DNA from: Pseudoalteromonas sp. FUC4
Lineage (GTDB): Bacteria; Pseudomonadota; Gammaproteobacteria; Enterobacterales; Alteromonadaceae
Direction of reading: 5' to 3'
NCBI RefSeq assembly: GCF_008370255.1
Contig: NZ_SEUI01000006.1
Coordinates: 1 to 41,783, forward strand
Length of the DNA: 41,783 nucleotides
Of this stretch, positions 16,401 through 24,251 are shown piece after piece; positions within the stretch are counted from its first letter, which is position 1; the number at the start of each line of letters is the position of its first letter. The notes below the pieces were generated by a model. The model ran no database searches and was not told the DNA's origin. It saw only the letters and a list, made by a program, of their open reading frames with translations. A program made the translations under genes and the position numbers.

Positions 16401-17570
16401 ATGAACACACATACCGCTATTTTTGATCACTGGATACGAACAGAGTTTGTCACTTTAAATAGTGAATTAGAGCAGCTTTATTGGCAGCAAACCGATAAAG
16501 CAAATGTAGAAGGAATAGGTAAGGCCTTAAAGCAACAATTAGAAAAAGAAGGCAACGCATTAATTAGCAATTTATTAGCCGAGGGAAACACAGATCAAGG
16601 CTTTGATAGCGCTTTTGACTTACTCGGTAACGTAGGATTGTTTATGGCGGCGTGTAGGCGCCATGAAATTACTGAGCCAAGCAGAGAAACTACTTCCCCA
16701 CTAATAGAAGCCTCAGCGCTTGCTATGCATATAGGCGCATCCATTGGCGTGACTCCTCGTTTTGCTACCGCCCACTTAACTACTCATAACAAAGCACTTA
16801 ACGGTATTTATAAACGATTTACTAATTTACCTGATGAAAAGCTATTTATTGATTACAACACCCAAGGCATTTTGACCTATAAACGCGCAAGTGATGCTTT
16901 ACTAAAAATATTACCGTTAGGTATTTCACACCCCTTGTGTGGTGAATTATTAAAAGTAGCTAAACAAGCGCTTATAGATGTAATTGAGTCAAATAATGCA
17001 CTTTATTCTGAGCTCGATACAGATCGCTTTTTTAACTGTGTTCGCCCTTATTATAAACCGTACCGTGTAGGTAAAGAGGTTTACAGAGGTGCAAATGCTG
17101 GTGACTTTGCAGGTATTAACGTTATTGATATGTTACTAGGGCTTTGTAGCGCAAATGAGCCTAGTTACTCGCAAATGCTGGTGGATAAGTTTTTATATAT
17201 GATGCCAGAGGATCAACAAATCCTACGAGAAGCTATGCGTATGCAAAGCTTTATGAATGACTTTTTACAAGCCAAGCAATATAAAAATACAGATTGGTTT
17301 AAAAGCCATGCAAAGTTATTTATTCAAGTGTGTAAATTACATGGCGACACTGCAGTCGGTCATCATAATCAACTGGTTGAAAAGTTTATTGCTCAGCCCT
17401 CAAAAAATATGCAACAGCAACATATGAGCAAGGTAACAGCAAGTGGTCCGCCGCTTCATGTGTTACTTGATTCGCTCGAAAAATTAAGAGATAGGCGAGC
17501 CAGCGCCAAACGGGATGACATAAAAACACGTTTTGACGATCTAAATACACTTAAAAAATGGGTTAAATAG
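16401..17570 (+). CDS. PrnB-like (DUF1864) protein of the tryptophan/indoleamine dioxygenase heme superfamily
   Basis: 389 aa, all-helical, no signal peptide. Recognised by the stretch FDLLGNVGLFMAACRRHEITEPSRE, ASALAMHIGASIGVTPRFATAHL and RPYYKPYRVGKEVYRGANAGDFAGINVIDMLLG, typical of DUF1864/PrnB. PrnB, from pyrrolnitrin synthesis, has the heme-binding fold of tryptophan 2,3-dioxygenase and rearranges 7-chlorotryptophan. A candidate proximal heme ligand is H314 in KLHGDTAVGHH (H321/H322 are alternatives). The next gene, kynureninase-like, starts two bases after the stop, so the two are almost certainly co-expressed. A tryptophan-like substrate is inferred from family and context. Confidence 0.85.
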   Translation: MNTHTAIFDHWIRTEFVTLNSELEQLYWQQTDKANVEGIGKALKQQLEKEGNALISNLLAEGNTDQGFDSAFDLLGNVGLFMAACRRHEITEPSRETTSPLIEASALAMHIGASIGVTPRFATAHLTTHNKALNGIYKRFTNLPDEKLFIDYNTQGILTYKRASDALLKILPLGISHPLCGELLKVAKQALIDVIESNNALYSELDTDRFFNCVRPYYKPYRVGKEVYRGANAGDFAGINVIDMLLGLCSANEPSYSQMLVDKFLYMMPEDQQILREAMRMQSFMNDFLQAKQYKNTDWFKSHAKLFIQVCKLHGDTAVGHHNQLVEKFIAQPSKNMQQQHMSKVTASGPPLHVLLDSLEKLRDRRASAKRDDIKTRFDDLNTLKKWVK

Positions 17571-17571
17571 C

Positions 17572-18696
17572 ATGCTTAAAAATGATTTTTGTATGGCCGA
17601 TGGCTGTTATTTATTAAACCACTCGGTAGGGCGTCCTCTTAAAAATACACAGCAATATTTAGCTCAGCACTACTTTTTACCATGGGAGAGCTCAAATAAA
17701 GAACCTTGGCAACAATGGCTGCCCGCAGTTGAGCAATTTACTACCGCGCTTGGTAAGTTATTTAATGCGCCTAGTTCGCAGTTTTGTCCTCAGGTTAATT
17801 TATCAAGCGGCTTAACGAAGTTGCTTATGTCGCACCCTCGATTACAGCAAAAAAATTGTAAAGTGCTTATGGCGCAAAGTGATTTTCCGAGCATGGGTTT
17901 TGCAATGCAAAAAGCATTACCAGAGTGCGCGCAAATCATGTTTATACCTGAGCACGAAGATTTAAGTGACATTAGTGTTTGGCAGCGCTATATAACCGCC
18001 AATATTGATTTAGTTTTTATAAGCCATGTGTATTCAAATACAGGAGTGCAGGCGCCTGTGTACGATATTGTAGCTATAAGTAAATTAACCAATAGTTTAT
18101 CAATAGTTGACGTTGCTCAGTCTGCGGGTGTTATACCGCTTGATTTAAGCGTACTCGATGCGGATTTTATGATTGGCTCGAGCGTTAAGTGGCTATGTGG
18201 CGGACCAGGTGCAGCATACTTATGGGTTAACAAACACCAAATAGCATATTGTGAACCTAAAGATGTGGGTTGGTTTTCGCATCAAAACCCATTTGAGTTC
18301 GATATTAACCACTTCGAATATAACGCCAGTGCGCTTAAGTTTTGGGGTGGCACTCCCTCTGTAGCGCCTTATATTATTGCCGCAAATAGTATTGCCTACT
18401 TTGCAGAGCTAACAGCTCACAAGGTAAGGGAGCATAATTTAGCTATGCTTACGCTTATTCATGAGCAACTAAGCGAATATGTTGTATCACCTATGAGTGG
18501 TGATAAATGCAGCGGGACTGTTATTTTGTTTTTTAACAAGCAGCAAAACCATGTATTAACAGAGCTTAATAAAGCGAAAGTCAGTGTAGATGCTCGCAAA
18601 TTTGGAATACGAGTATCGCCACATATTTATAATACTCAAGAAGACGTTGCGCGATTTATTTCTATAGTAAAACGAGCGCTTAAGGATTTTGGCTAA
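17572..18696 (+). CDS. Kynureninase-like class V PLP-dependent enzyme
   Basis: 374 aa, fold type I. The PLP lysine is K206 in SSVKWLCGGPGAAYLWV, which closely resembles the kynureninase signature (YKYLNGGPGA) more than generic class V aminotransferases. The ring-stacking/aspartate segment is DVAQSAG with D180. The N terminus has LLNHSVGRPL where kynureninases have LDGNSLG. At 374 aa it is shorter than kynureninase (about 415 aa). The gene follows the PrnB-like gene by one base between stop and start. Probably acts on the product of that enzyme; cleavage of a kynurenine-like side chain is a guess. Its 3' end overlaps the convergent next gene by 17 bp. Confidence 0.85.
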   Translation: MLKNDFCMADGCYLLNHSVGRPLKNTQQYLAQHYFLPWESSNKEPWQQWLPAVEQFTTALGKLFNAPSSQFCPQVNLSSGLTKLLMSHPRLQQKNCKVLMAQSDFPSMGFAMQKALPECAQIMFIPEHEDLSDISVWQRYITANIDLVFISHVYSNTGVQAPVYDIVAISKLTNSLSIVDVAQSAGVIPLDLSVLDADFMIGSSVKWLCGGPGAAYLWVNKHQIAYCEPKDVGWFSHQNPFEFDINHFEYNASALKFWGGTPSVAPYIIAANSIAYFAELTAHKVREHNLAMLTLIHEQLSEYVVSPMSGDKCSGTVILFFNKQQNHVLTELNKAKVSVDARKFGIRVSPHIYNTQEDVARFISIVKRALKDFG

Positions 18697-19168
18697 GCTG
18701 CTGCTTTCTTTGCTTTAATGACTCTATTTTTTGCTGCGTTTGACTAATTGATGCGTCGTAGGCTTGTTTTAATGAATTTGTTTTAGTTGCGATAGCATCA
18801 GCAATAGACGAAGCGCCTAAACGATTGGCCTTATCTTGAGTCATGTAATCTATCTGTTGTTTTTTAGCTGCGTATTCTTTTTGGCTTTGTTCAATAGATA
18901 ACTCAAGGCGCTTTATTTCACGCTCTATTTGTTGAACCTCTAAATAGTCATCAACAGAGGTATCGGTGATACCTTTACCGGGCGTAGAGCTTTTATAAGC
19001 TTCAATTACATTGATATCTTTTAGAGTAATAACTTGTGCATCTTTAGCGCAAGGCGTTTGGCTAAAAGTAGGAACGCCCTTAATTACACACTTATACACT
19101 GTTGTACTTTGTGCCAAGGTAAAAAATGGTGCTGCCGCGCAAAATGATAGCAATATGAACCGGATCAT
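18680..19168 (-). CDS. DUF4124-type exported protein with coiled coil
   Basis: 162 aa. The signal peptide ends near FTLAQS. Residues about 20-50 (TTVYKCVIKGVPTFSQTPCAKDA) are a DUF4124 motif with two Cys, a small beta domain usual in periplasmic proteins of gammaproteobacteria. Residues about 75-160 form a Gln/Lys-rich coiled coil (QQIEREIKRLELSIEQSQKE.. QQKIESLKQRKQQL). Function unknown. Convergent with and overlapping the kynureninase-like gene by 17 bp. Confidence 0.85.
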   Translation of the reverse strand: MIRFILLSFCAAAPFFTLAQSTTVYKCVIKGVPTFSQTPCAKDAQVITLKDINVIEAYKSSTPGKGITDTSVDDYLEVQQIEREIKRLELSIEQSQKEYAAKKQQIDYMTQDKANRLGASSIADAIATKTNSLKQAYDASISQTQQKIESLKQRKQQLSQNP

Positions 19169-19244
19169 AGCTAATCCTAAAAGTGGCTAAAGTTGTGTTA
19201 ATAATGCCCTAAGTTATTACTAGGCACAATTTGTTTAATTTTTA

Positions 19245-19310
19245 TAAATTTTAGGCACAAAAAAACCACAATTAAGTGGTTTAAATTAAGTATGGTCCAG
19301 AGGGAGGGAT
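19245..19310. repeat. Left copy of 66-bp direct repeat covering the 3' flank and 3' end of tRNA-Ser(GCT)
   Basis: Positions 19245-19310 match 19429-19494 except for CC versus GG at 19297-19298/19481-19482 (64 of 66). The right copy includes the last 18 nt (CCA end, acceptor strand, part of the T arm) of tRNA-Ser(GCT); the left copy ends in the same way but is followed by unrelated sequence. This is the pattern left by a duplicated or integration-targeted tRNA 3' end. Confidence 0.8.
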
Positions 19311-19412
19311 AGACTTGCTTACATCCATGTAATCAATCGCTGCGCGACGCTTGCAGCGGCCCAAAATGTTCCAGACATTTTGTCGAATCCTGTCGAGGGT
19401 TCTCACCCTCCC
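19302..19412. repeat. Structured 111-bp insert with GGGAGGG/CCCTCCC ends and three internal hairpins
   Basis: Terminal inverted repeats GGGAGGG (19302-19308) and CCCTCCC (19406-19412) enclose three hairpins: TTACAT/ATGTAA (19319-19332), CGCTGC/GCAGCG (19338-19358) and AAAATGT/ACATTTT (19363-19381). The overall form is cloverleaf-like, but there is no recognisable anticodon arm, so I do not call a tRNA. It overlaps the left 66-bp repeat by nine bases. A small non-autonomous mobile or REP-like element is the best guess. Confidence 0.55.
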
Positions 19413-19428
19413 AATTTAGTATCGGTGT

Positions 19429-19494
19429 TAAATTTTAGGCACAAAAAAACCACAATTAAGTGGTTTAAATTAAGTATGGTGGAGAGGGAGGGAT
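19429..19494. repeat. Right copy of 66-bp direct repeat
   Basis: Partner of 19245-19310, 184 bp away. Its right 18 bases are the 3' end of the intact tRNA-Ser(GCT). The shared left part contains a small hairpin AAACCAC/GTGGTTT that could act as the tRNA terminator on the minus strand. Confidence 0.8.
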
Positions 19495-19569
19495 TCGAAC
19501 CCTCGATAGAGCTACAAACTCTATACTCCCTTAGCAGGGGAGCTCCTTCGGCCACTCGGACACCTCTCC
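19477..19569 (-). tRNA. tRNA-Ser (anticodon GCT)
   Basis: 93 nt on the minus strand with encoded CCA. Acceptor stem GGAGAGG/CCTCTCC, anticodon stem CTCCC/GGGAG around loop CTGCTAA (anticodon GCT), a long variable arm (TATAGAGTTTGTAGCTCTAT) and T loop TTCGAAT. The long variable arm is diagnostic of tRNA-Ser. Confidence 0.95.
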
Positions 19570-19620
19570 AACGCATAACCGGTTGTATTGATGGAGTAAA
19601 AAAAGCCACCAATTAAAATA

Positions 19621-19711
19621 TGGTGGAGAGATAGGGATTTGAACCCTAGATGGGCTATAAACCCATGCCGGTTTTCAAGACCGGTGCATTCGACCACTCT
19701 GCCATCTCTCC
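19621..19711 (-). tRNA. tRNA-Ser (anticodon TGA)
   Basis: 91 nt on the minus strand with encoded CCA. Acceptor GGAGAGA/TCTCTCC, anticodon stem CCGGT/ACCGG around loop CTTGAAA (anticodon TGA), long variable arm ATGGGTTTATAGCCCAT, T loop TTCAAAT. It is upstream of tRNA-Ser(GCT), 51 nt apart, so the two are probably one transcript. Confidence 0.95.
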
Positions 19712-19905
19712 GTGACGCAGAATAATACTTAGGTGATACCGCTGTGTAAATAGCAAAATGACTGTTTGCCTAAAAAATATACGTAAATGAGGTTTTTTTT
19801 GTAAATAAGGGGAAATTAAGGCAATTTTTAATAAAATAAATAGGTTGCAGCAAACAATGGGAGCTAAATAAGTGACTTCATTTAGTGGTTGAGTGTTCGC
19901 TGCAC

Positions 19906-19936
19906 CGAAAAAATAATCATGGTTGGGTGATTATTT
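19906..19936 (-). terminator. Terminator overlapping the stop of the 46-aa ORF
   Basis: Read on the minus strand, AAATAATCA (19936-19928) pairs with TGATTATTT (19919-19911) and the stem runs into a T-run (TTTTTT). The gene's TAA (19933-19931) lies in the left arm. Confidence 0.65.
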
Positions 19937-20071
19937 ATATTGAGCTGCACCGCTAAGTGCTAGTCTTTTACCAATCGTGTTAAGTTTAGCTAACATTCTT
20001 GCTTTACGGTTAGTTGGTTTAACGGCTACTTGCGCTGCTGCTGTTTGATTTAATGTATTAATTGGTTTCAT
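19931..20071 (-). CDS. Small basic protein, 46 aa
   Basis: 46 aa from the ATG at 20071 (MKPINTLNQTAAAQ..), chosen because CCGGAG lies seven bases upstream; a longer frame from 20116 lacks a ribosome site. No signal peptide or membrane segment. Residues 17-46 (VKPTNRKARMLAKLNTIGKRLALSGAAQYK) are strongly basic with an amphipathic helix pattern, suggesting nucleic-acid or ribosome binding, but this is a guess. The good ribosome site and a terminator directly at the stop make a real gene likely. Family not recognised. Confidence 0.6.
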   Translation of the reverse strand: MKPINTLNQTAAAQVAVKPTNRKARMLAKLNTIGKRLALSGAAQYK

Positions 20072-20396
20072 TATTTTGCTCCGGTTGTATCTGTTGAAAT
20101 CGCGTGCATTTTGCACGTTGTTTGATTAAAAATACAACGATAAAAATTGAGCCTGAGGGATTAGTTAAACTAATCTGAATTTATTTTATTAATGTGCAAT
20201 TCAGTAAGTTGTATTACTGTTTTTGCATAGGTATTTAGATGGTAGTTGGTTTAAATCCCTTTAATATTGGGGTTTTTGCTTTTTTAATTTATTTTTATGC
20301 ATTTTATATAGTGTTTTTTGATTATTTATTCAGATTAAAAAAATTTAATTAAACGTTTGTTATCTCACTCTAAAATACATTGCTGGAAACAAAAGC
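20072..20396. other. AT-rich intergenic region between divergent genes
   Basis: About 325 bp, very AT-rich with long T and A tracts (20270-20350). Must hold the promoters of the 46-aa gene and the lipid kinase gene. I see no RNA gene, no convincing inverted repeat and no confident promoter. Confidence 0.4.
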
Positions 20397-21266
20397 TTGT
20401 CACTACTAATAATTATTAAACCAAGTATCAAAAAACAGAGCCAAAAATCATTGGCATGGCTTAAAAGCATCTGTAAAAAACGCAGCTTTTCTTATTGTAT
20501 ATTCACTACTACGGGAAGCTTTGACGATGACTGCGCTCAAATAAGGTTGTTACTGAGTAAATTTCCCAAAGTAGTTGCACTAGGTGGCGATGGTACATTG
20601 AACTTGGCGGTTAATGCGCTAATAGGGAGCAGCTGTTCGTTAGCATTATTACCTTGCGGTACAGGTAACGATTTCTCCAGAGGGTTTAATTGCAAAGAAG
20701 ATGATTGGCGAAAGGCATTATTTAATACACCGACAGCCATTGATATAGGAAAAATTAATAGCCGCTATTTTATTAATATTGCAGGGGTAGGATTTGATGC
20801 TCATGTGATTAAAACAATTAACGAGAAAGCTAATTTTTCATCTTTTGATTACAGTTGGACGAGTATTAAAGAGCTATTTTATTATCAAGCTCAGCAGTTA
20901 CAAGGTACGTTTAATAACGATGCTCGGCAGTATCAAAATTTAATTACTGTATTTGCTAATCATAAGTACTTTGGTGGCGGGCTAAAAATAGCGCCAAAAG
21001 CAGATTTAATTGATGGTCAGCTTGAGTGTTATCAAATGCGATCGGGTGGGCTTTTTTATAATGCAATAAGCTTTATTAAGTTATTTTTTAAGCGTCATGA
21101 GTATATAAAAAACCTTACCTATAGTCGCTTAAATACAGCTTCTATAAATACTGAAGGGCTATTGATTGAAGCAGATGGTGAGCTGATAGGTAAAACTCCT
21201 GCAGTTGTTAGTGTGCATGGACAGGCCTTACTTTTTCATATGCCAATAAAAAAGCGCCTACAGTAA
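20397..21266 (+). CDS. Diacylglycerol/lipid kinase family protein (YegS-like)
   Basis: 289 aa. The catalytic domain has the nucleotide-binding loop VVALGGDGTLNLAVN (residues about 59-73) and LPCGTGNDFSRG (about 86-97), the two hallmarks of diacylglycerol and sphingosine kinases, and IDIGKINSRYFINIAGVGFDAHV typical of the bacterial YegS/DgkB branch. The C-terminal half is beta-rich (LLIEADGELIGKTPAVVSVHG). It phosphorylates a lipid hydroxyl at the inner membrane; exact substrate unknown. The start TTG at 20397 gives the family's usual beginning (LLIIIKPS) and GGAA lies about ten bases upstream. Confidence 0.9.
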   Translation: MSLLIIIKPSIKKQSQKSLAWLKSICKKRSFSYCIFTTTGSFDDDCAQIRLLLSKFPKVVALGGDGTLNLAVNALIGSSCSLALLPCGTGNDFSRGFNCKEDDWRKALFNTPTAIDIGKINSRYFINIAGVGFDAHVIKTINEKANFSSFDYSWTSIKELFYYQAQQLQGTFNNDARQYQNLITVFANHKYFGGGLKIAPKADLIDGQLECYQMRSGGLFYNAISFIKLFFKRHEYIKNLTYSRLNTASINTEGLLIEADGELIGKTPAVVSVHGQALLFHMPIKKRLQ

Positions 21267-21280
21267 AGTAGGCGCTTTTG
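21251..21280. terminator. Bidirectional terminator between lipid kinase and DMT transporter genes
   Basis: AAAGCGCCTAC (21251-21261) pairs with GTAGGCGCTTT (21268-21278), with A- and T-rich flanks on both sides. The kinase stop codon lies in the loop region, and the convergent transporter gene ends 24 bp away. Confidence 0.8.
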
Positions 21281-21303
21281 CGTTAGTTGCGTTAATAACG
21301 CGT

Positions 21304-22233
21304 CTAACTGGGGACGGAGCCACTTTTAGCTATTGCTCTATTAGCTAAAAAGGCGTTAATTCGTTTTGTTGGGGTAAGCACAATGGCGTTACCTAATAGC
21401 ACTAAGCTAAACCCTGCAAAGGTATTTGCGTGCCATTCAAAGCCTTCAAAAAAACTACTTAGCGTTACTGCCACTAATGGGAATAAAACAATAACGTAGC
21501 TGGCTTTTTCAGGGCCTATATTTTTTAGTAGTGCAAAGTAACAACCAAAAGCGATTACGGTGCCAAATATTGATAAGTAAAGTAATGATAACCAGTAACT
21601 CGGTGGTGCGTTTACACTAAATTGCACGTCATTCATTAATACATATAGCGCTAAGCCTACGGCGCTATATAACATGCCCCATGCATTACCTTGTAATACA
21701 CCAATTTGCTTACGAGAATTTCGGACGCTTACCATATTACCTAATGAAGCCACAAAGGTACCGCCAAGGGCAAGTAGTAACCCGACCAATGCACCATTAC
21801 TTAAGTCGAACTGCTGTAACTGCGGCCAAAACAGACACGTAATACCTAATACAGCAAGAACAGCCCCTGTATAAATTCGCTTTGAGATTGGTTTACCAAA
21901 AAATAATCGAGTGTTAACTATGTTCATAACCAGCAGCATCGAAAAGGCAATGGAGCTCATGGCTGAGGTTAGGTAATTTTGTGCCCAGTAAAGCATTAAG
22001 TAATTTAAACCAAAGTTAAACAGAGCTAATAAAGCAAAAAAGCCATGATCGACTAATGAGAAACGCATGTCGGGTTTTTTGTACGCTACATACAACCACA
22101 TTAAAAGCGCTGCAATAGCAAAGCGATAAAATAACGATAACTCGACTGCAATATCGCCTAGTTGAAATTCTATGGCTAACCAAGTAGAACCCCAAATTAA
22201 AACGGTTGTAATGTATAGCGCTGCACTTTTCAT
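21304..22233 (-). CDS. EamA/DMT-family inner-membrane transporter
   Basis: 309 aa with ten hydrophobic helices and the EamA duplication (two five-helix halves). It starts MKSAALYITTVLIWGSTWLAIEFQLG, typical of DMT exporters. The second half carries LYLSIFGTVIAFGCYFALLKNIGPEKASYVIVLFPLVAV, the usual EamA signature. GAGGA lies seven bases before the ATG. The gene is divergent from a MocR-type regulator, a common pair in which the PLP-binding regulator controls export of an amino acid or amine. The substrate is unknown. Confidence 0.93.
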   Translation of the reverse strand: MKSAALYITTVLIWGSTWLAIEFQLGDIAVELSLFYRFAIAALLMWLYVAYKKPDMRFSLVDHGFFALLALFNFGLNYLMLYWAQNYLTSAMSSIAFSMLLVMNIVNTRLFFGKPISKRIYTGAVLAVLGITCLFWPQLQQFDLSNGALVGLLLALGGTFVASLGNMVSVRNSRKQIGVLQGNAWGMLYSAVGLALYVLMNDVQFSVNAPPSYWLSLLYLSIFGTVIAFGCYFALLKNIGPEKASYVIVLFPLVAVTLSSFFEGFEWHANTFAGFSLVLLGNAIVLTPTKRINAFLANRAIAKSGSVPS

Positions 22234-22277
22234 GGTTAGTCCTCAAAGCCCGATTGAATGGCTATTTTAAGACCTAT

Positions 22278-22323
22278 CTGTATACTTACCATATACAGAA
22301 AAGTAAAAATGTAACCTATACAG
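22278..22323. promoter_or_regulatory. Candidate MocR operator in the divergent intergenic region
   Basis: CTGTATA (22278-22284) and TATACAG (22292-22298) form a perfect inverted repeat with a 7-bp spacer. A third half-site TATACAG occurs at 22317-22323, a direct repeat 25 bp from the second. MocR proteins commonly use a pair of direct half-sites plus an inverted one, and the array lies between the two divergent starts. Confidence 0.6.
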
Positions 22324-22332
22324 ATTTGGTGT

Positions 22333-23778
22333 GTGATGATAAGACAAAAAAATAGCCAAGGGCACGATTTTTTATATCAACAAGTTATTCAGTTAATTAG
22401 GGATATGAGTGCTCAACAAGTTTTACTCCCCGGCGAAAAACTACCATCACTACGTAAAATGGCAGATAACTTAAATATAAGTATTCCCACTGTAAAACAA
22501 GCGTATCAAGCACTTGAGGATCAAGGGCTAGTAGAGGCACGCGAAAAATCAGGTTACTTTTTAAAAGCTGTTAACGCCGCGCATAACTTACCTAAGCGAG
22601 TTAAATTAAGTCGCGAGCCTGTTGTGGTAAATAAACAAGCCTTAATAGAGCAGGTATACAGCGCCATTCATCAAGCTAACGTAGTCCCTTTTGGTATCGC
22701 TAACCCTATAGCCGCTGCACCTACCGATAAAGCGCTTGGCAGAAATATGCGCCGCGTAATGACAATTGCCGGCAGTAAAGCCATTAACTATGGGCCAACA
22801 GATGGATTTGTGCCGCTGAAAAAGCAACTAGTGCATCGCTATCTAGATTTTGGCATTGGTATTGATATGGACGAGCTTGTGATCACCAATGGTGCACAAG
22901 AAGCCATGGCTATTGCACTTAAGTGTGTGACAAAGCCAGGCGATGTAGTTGCCATTGAGACGCCTTGTTATCACGGGATTATAGAGCTAATAGAGAGCTT
23001 AGGCCTCAAAGCGCTCGAAATACCACTGTGCCCAGATAATGGCATTTGGTTAAGCGATTTAGAACGTGCTTTAAACGAGCATGATATAAAAGCGTGTTTA
23101 TTCTCGACAGCAATTAGCAACCCTGTAGGCAGCTTTATGCCAGATAAAAACAGGCAGCAGCTGGTGGAGCTACTTGAAAGTCATGACGTAGTGCTTATTG
23201 AAGATGACGTATACGGTGATTTATATTTTACGGCAAAACGAGGCACACCTGCTTTAGCGTACTCTAAAAAAGGATTAGTGATTAGTTGCTCATCTTTTTC
23301 TAAAACGGCAGCGCCGAGCTATCGTGTAGGTTGGTTAGTTGCGGGTAAATTTGCAACGCAGGCAAGGCGATATAAAAGAGCACTAAGTTGCTCTGCTTCG
23401 TTAATAAACCAATGGACGTTATCTGAGTTTATTGCCAGCGGCGAGTACGACCGAAATTTAAAAGTACTTAGGCAACGCCTGCGCGATAACAAAGAGCGTA
23501 TGCGATGGTGCTTACAACAAGCTATGCCAAAAAATACACGTATAAGCGATCCAAAAGGAGGTTGCGTAATGTGGCTTGATTTAGGAGGCGAATACGATAG
23601 CCAAAAGTTATTTTTACTTGCACTTGAAGTGGGTATTAGCATAACCCCTGGGCTTATTTTTTCGGCCTCTAATAAATATAAAAGCTGTGTAAGGTTAAGT
23701 TATGGTGTGCAATGGAACGCGCAAATTGAGCAAGCAATAGTTACATTGGGTAAGCTTACTTTATTAGCTAAAAAGTAA
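22333..23778 (+). CDS. MocR-type regulator (GntR winged helix fused to PLP aminotransferase fold)
   Basis: 481 aa. Residues about 10-80 are a GntR winged helix (LLPGEKLPSLRKMADNLNISIPTVKQAYQALEDQGLVEAREKSGYFL). Residues about 115-475 are a fold type I aminotransferase domain with NYGPTDGFVPLKKQL, ISNPVGSFMP, EDDVYGDLYF and the PLP-binding lysine K324 in SSFSKTAAPSYRVGW. It probably senses PLP plus an amino compound and controls the divergent EamA exporter. Start is GTG at 22333 or ATG at 22336; no strong ribosome site is present. Its TAA stop is also the left target duplication of the MITE that follows. Confidence 0.93.
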   Translation: MMIRQKNSQGHDFLYQQVIQLIRDMSAQQVLLPGEKLPSLRKMADNLNISIPTVKQAYQALEDQGLVEAREKSGYFLKAVNAAHNLPKRVKLSREPVVVNKQALIEQVYSAIHQANVVPFGIANPIAAAPTDKALGRNMRRVMTIAGSKAINYGPTDGFVPLKKQLVHRYLDFGIGIDMDELVITNGAQEAMAIALKCVTKPGDVVAIETPCYHGIIELIESLGLKALEIPLCPDNGIWLSDLERALNEHDIKACLFSTAISNPVGSFMPDKNRQQLVELLESHDVVLIEDDVYGDLYFTAKRGTPALAYSKKGLVISCSSFSKTAAPSYRVGWLVAGKFATQARRYKRALSCSASLINQWTLSEFIASGEYDRNLKVLRQRLRDNKERMRWCLQQAMPKNTRISDPKGGCVMWLDLGGEYDSQKLFLLALEVGISITPGLIFSASNKYKSCVRLSYGVQWNAQIEQAIVTLGKLTLLAKK

Positions 23779-24251
23779 TACCAATCTGCTTATATATGGG
23801 GTCTATTTAACGTTAAGAAAATTACGCTAGAACTAGGCAAAAGTTTTTGTATCTAGGGTCTGTTGATCTTTCAAGGTTGAATTTGCAGCAGTCTGTTTGG
23901 TATTTAGGCAAGGCAGAGCCTATGTAGTGTGGTTATTCCCCATAAATGGGCGATAACGTAGCATTAATGCCAAACAGGCGCTGCCCAGAGGGTTCTTCCT
24001 AGGGACTATTTACTCTTTGTTGCTCGGTTTTTACTTAGCCCACTAGGTTACAAATCTCGCGCCGCGATTAAATAGCCCCTAGTTTGAAAAAATTTTAATC
24101 CGCAAAGATCAACAGGCCCTAGTTGTTCTCGGCAATTGCTCCCTGCATTGCTCTACCTCCTGCATCCATGCAGTCGTAAATAAAAAATTTTTAACGACGT
24201 TATAGTGCAATTTAATTCGTTAAATTGATCAAAGATTTATGCAGGTTGGTA
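23779..24251. mobile_element. TACCAAT-type MITE (207 bp) interrupted by a second MITE
   Basis: Terminal inverted repeats TACCAATCTGC (23779-23789) and GCAGGTTGGTA (24241-24251) match at 10 of 11 positions. The element is flanked by a TAA target duplication (23776-23778 and 24252-24254). It has no coding capacity. Removing the nested 262-bp element and its duplicated CTAG leaves 207 bp. Same TIR start and same TAA duplication as the element at 37431-37591. A 3-bp TNA duplication is seen in some IS5-group elements; that assignment is inference. Confidence 0.85.
23857..24118. mobile_element. Nested 262-bp MITE with CTAG target duplication
   Basis: Terminal inverted repeats GGTCTGTTGATCTTT (23857-23871) and AAAGATCAACAGGCC (24104-24118) match at 14 of 15 positions. 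A CTAG duplication flanks it (23853-23856 and 24119-24122). No ORF of note. The 4-bp CTAG duplication suggests mobilisation by an IS5-family transposase elsewhere in the genome. It is younger than the TACCAAT element it interrupts. Confidence 0.85.

Noticed and set aside
19302..19412. A third tRNA gene in the structured insert
   Set aside because: It has an acceptor-like stem and hairpins, but no valid anticodon arm or T loop consensus.
19380..19616. 78-codon frame (contains VEREGFEPSIELQTLYSLSRG) and the opposite-strand 69-codon frame
   Set aside because: Both run through the tRNA-Ser(GCT) gene; this is a well-known false protein call over tRNA-Ser.
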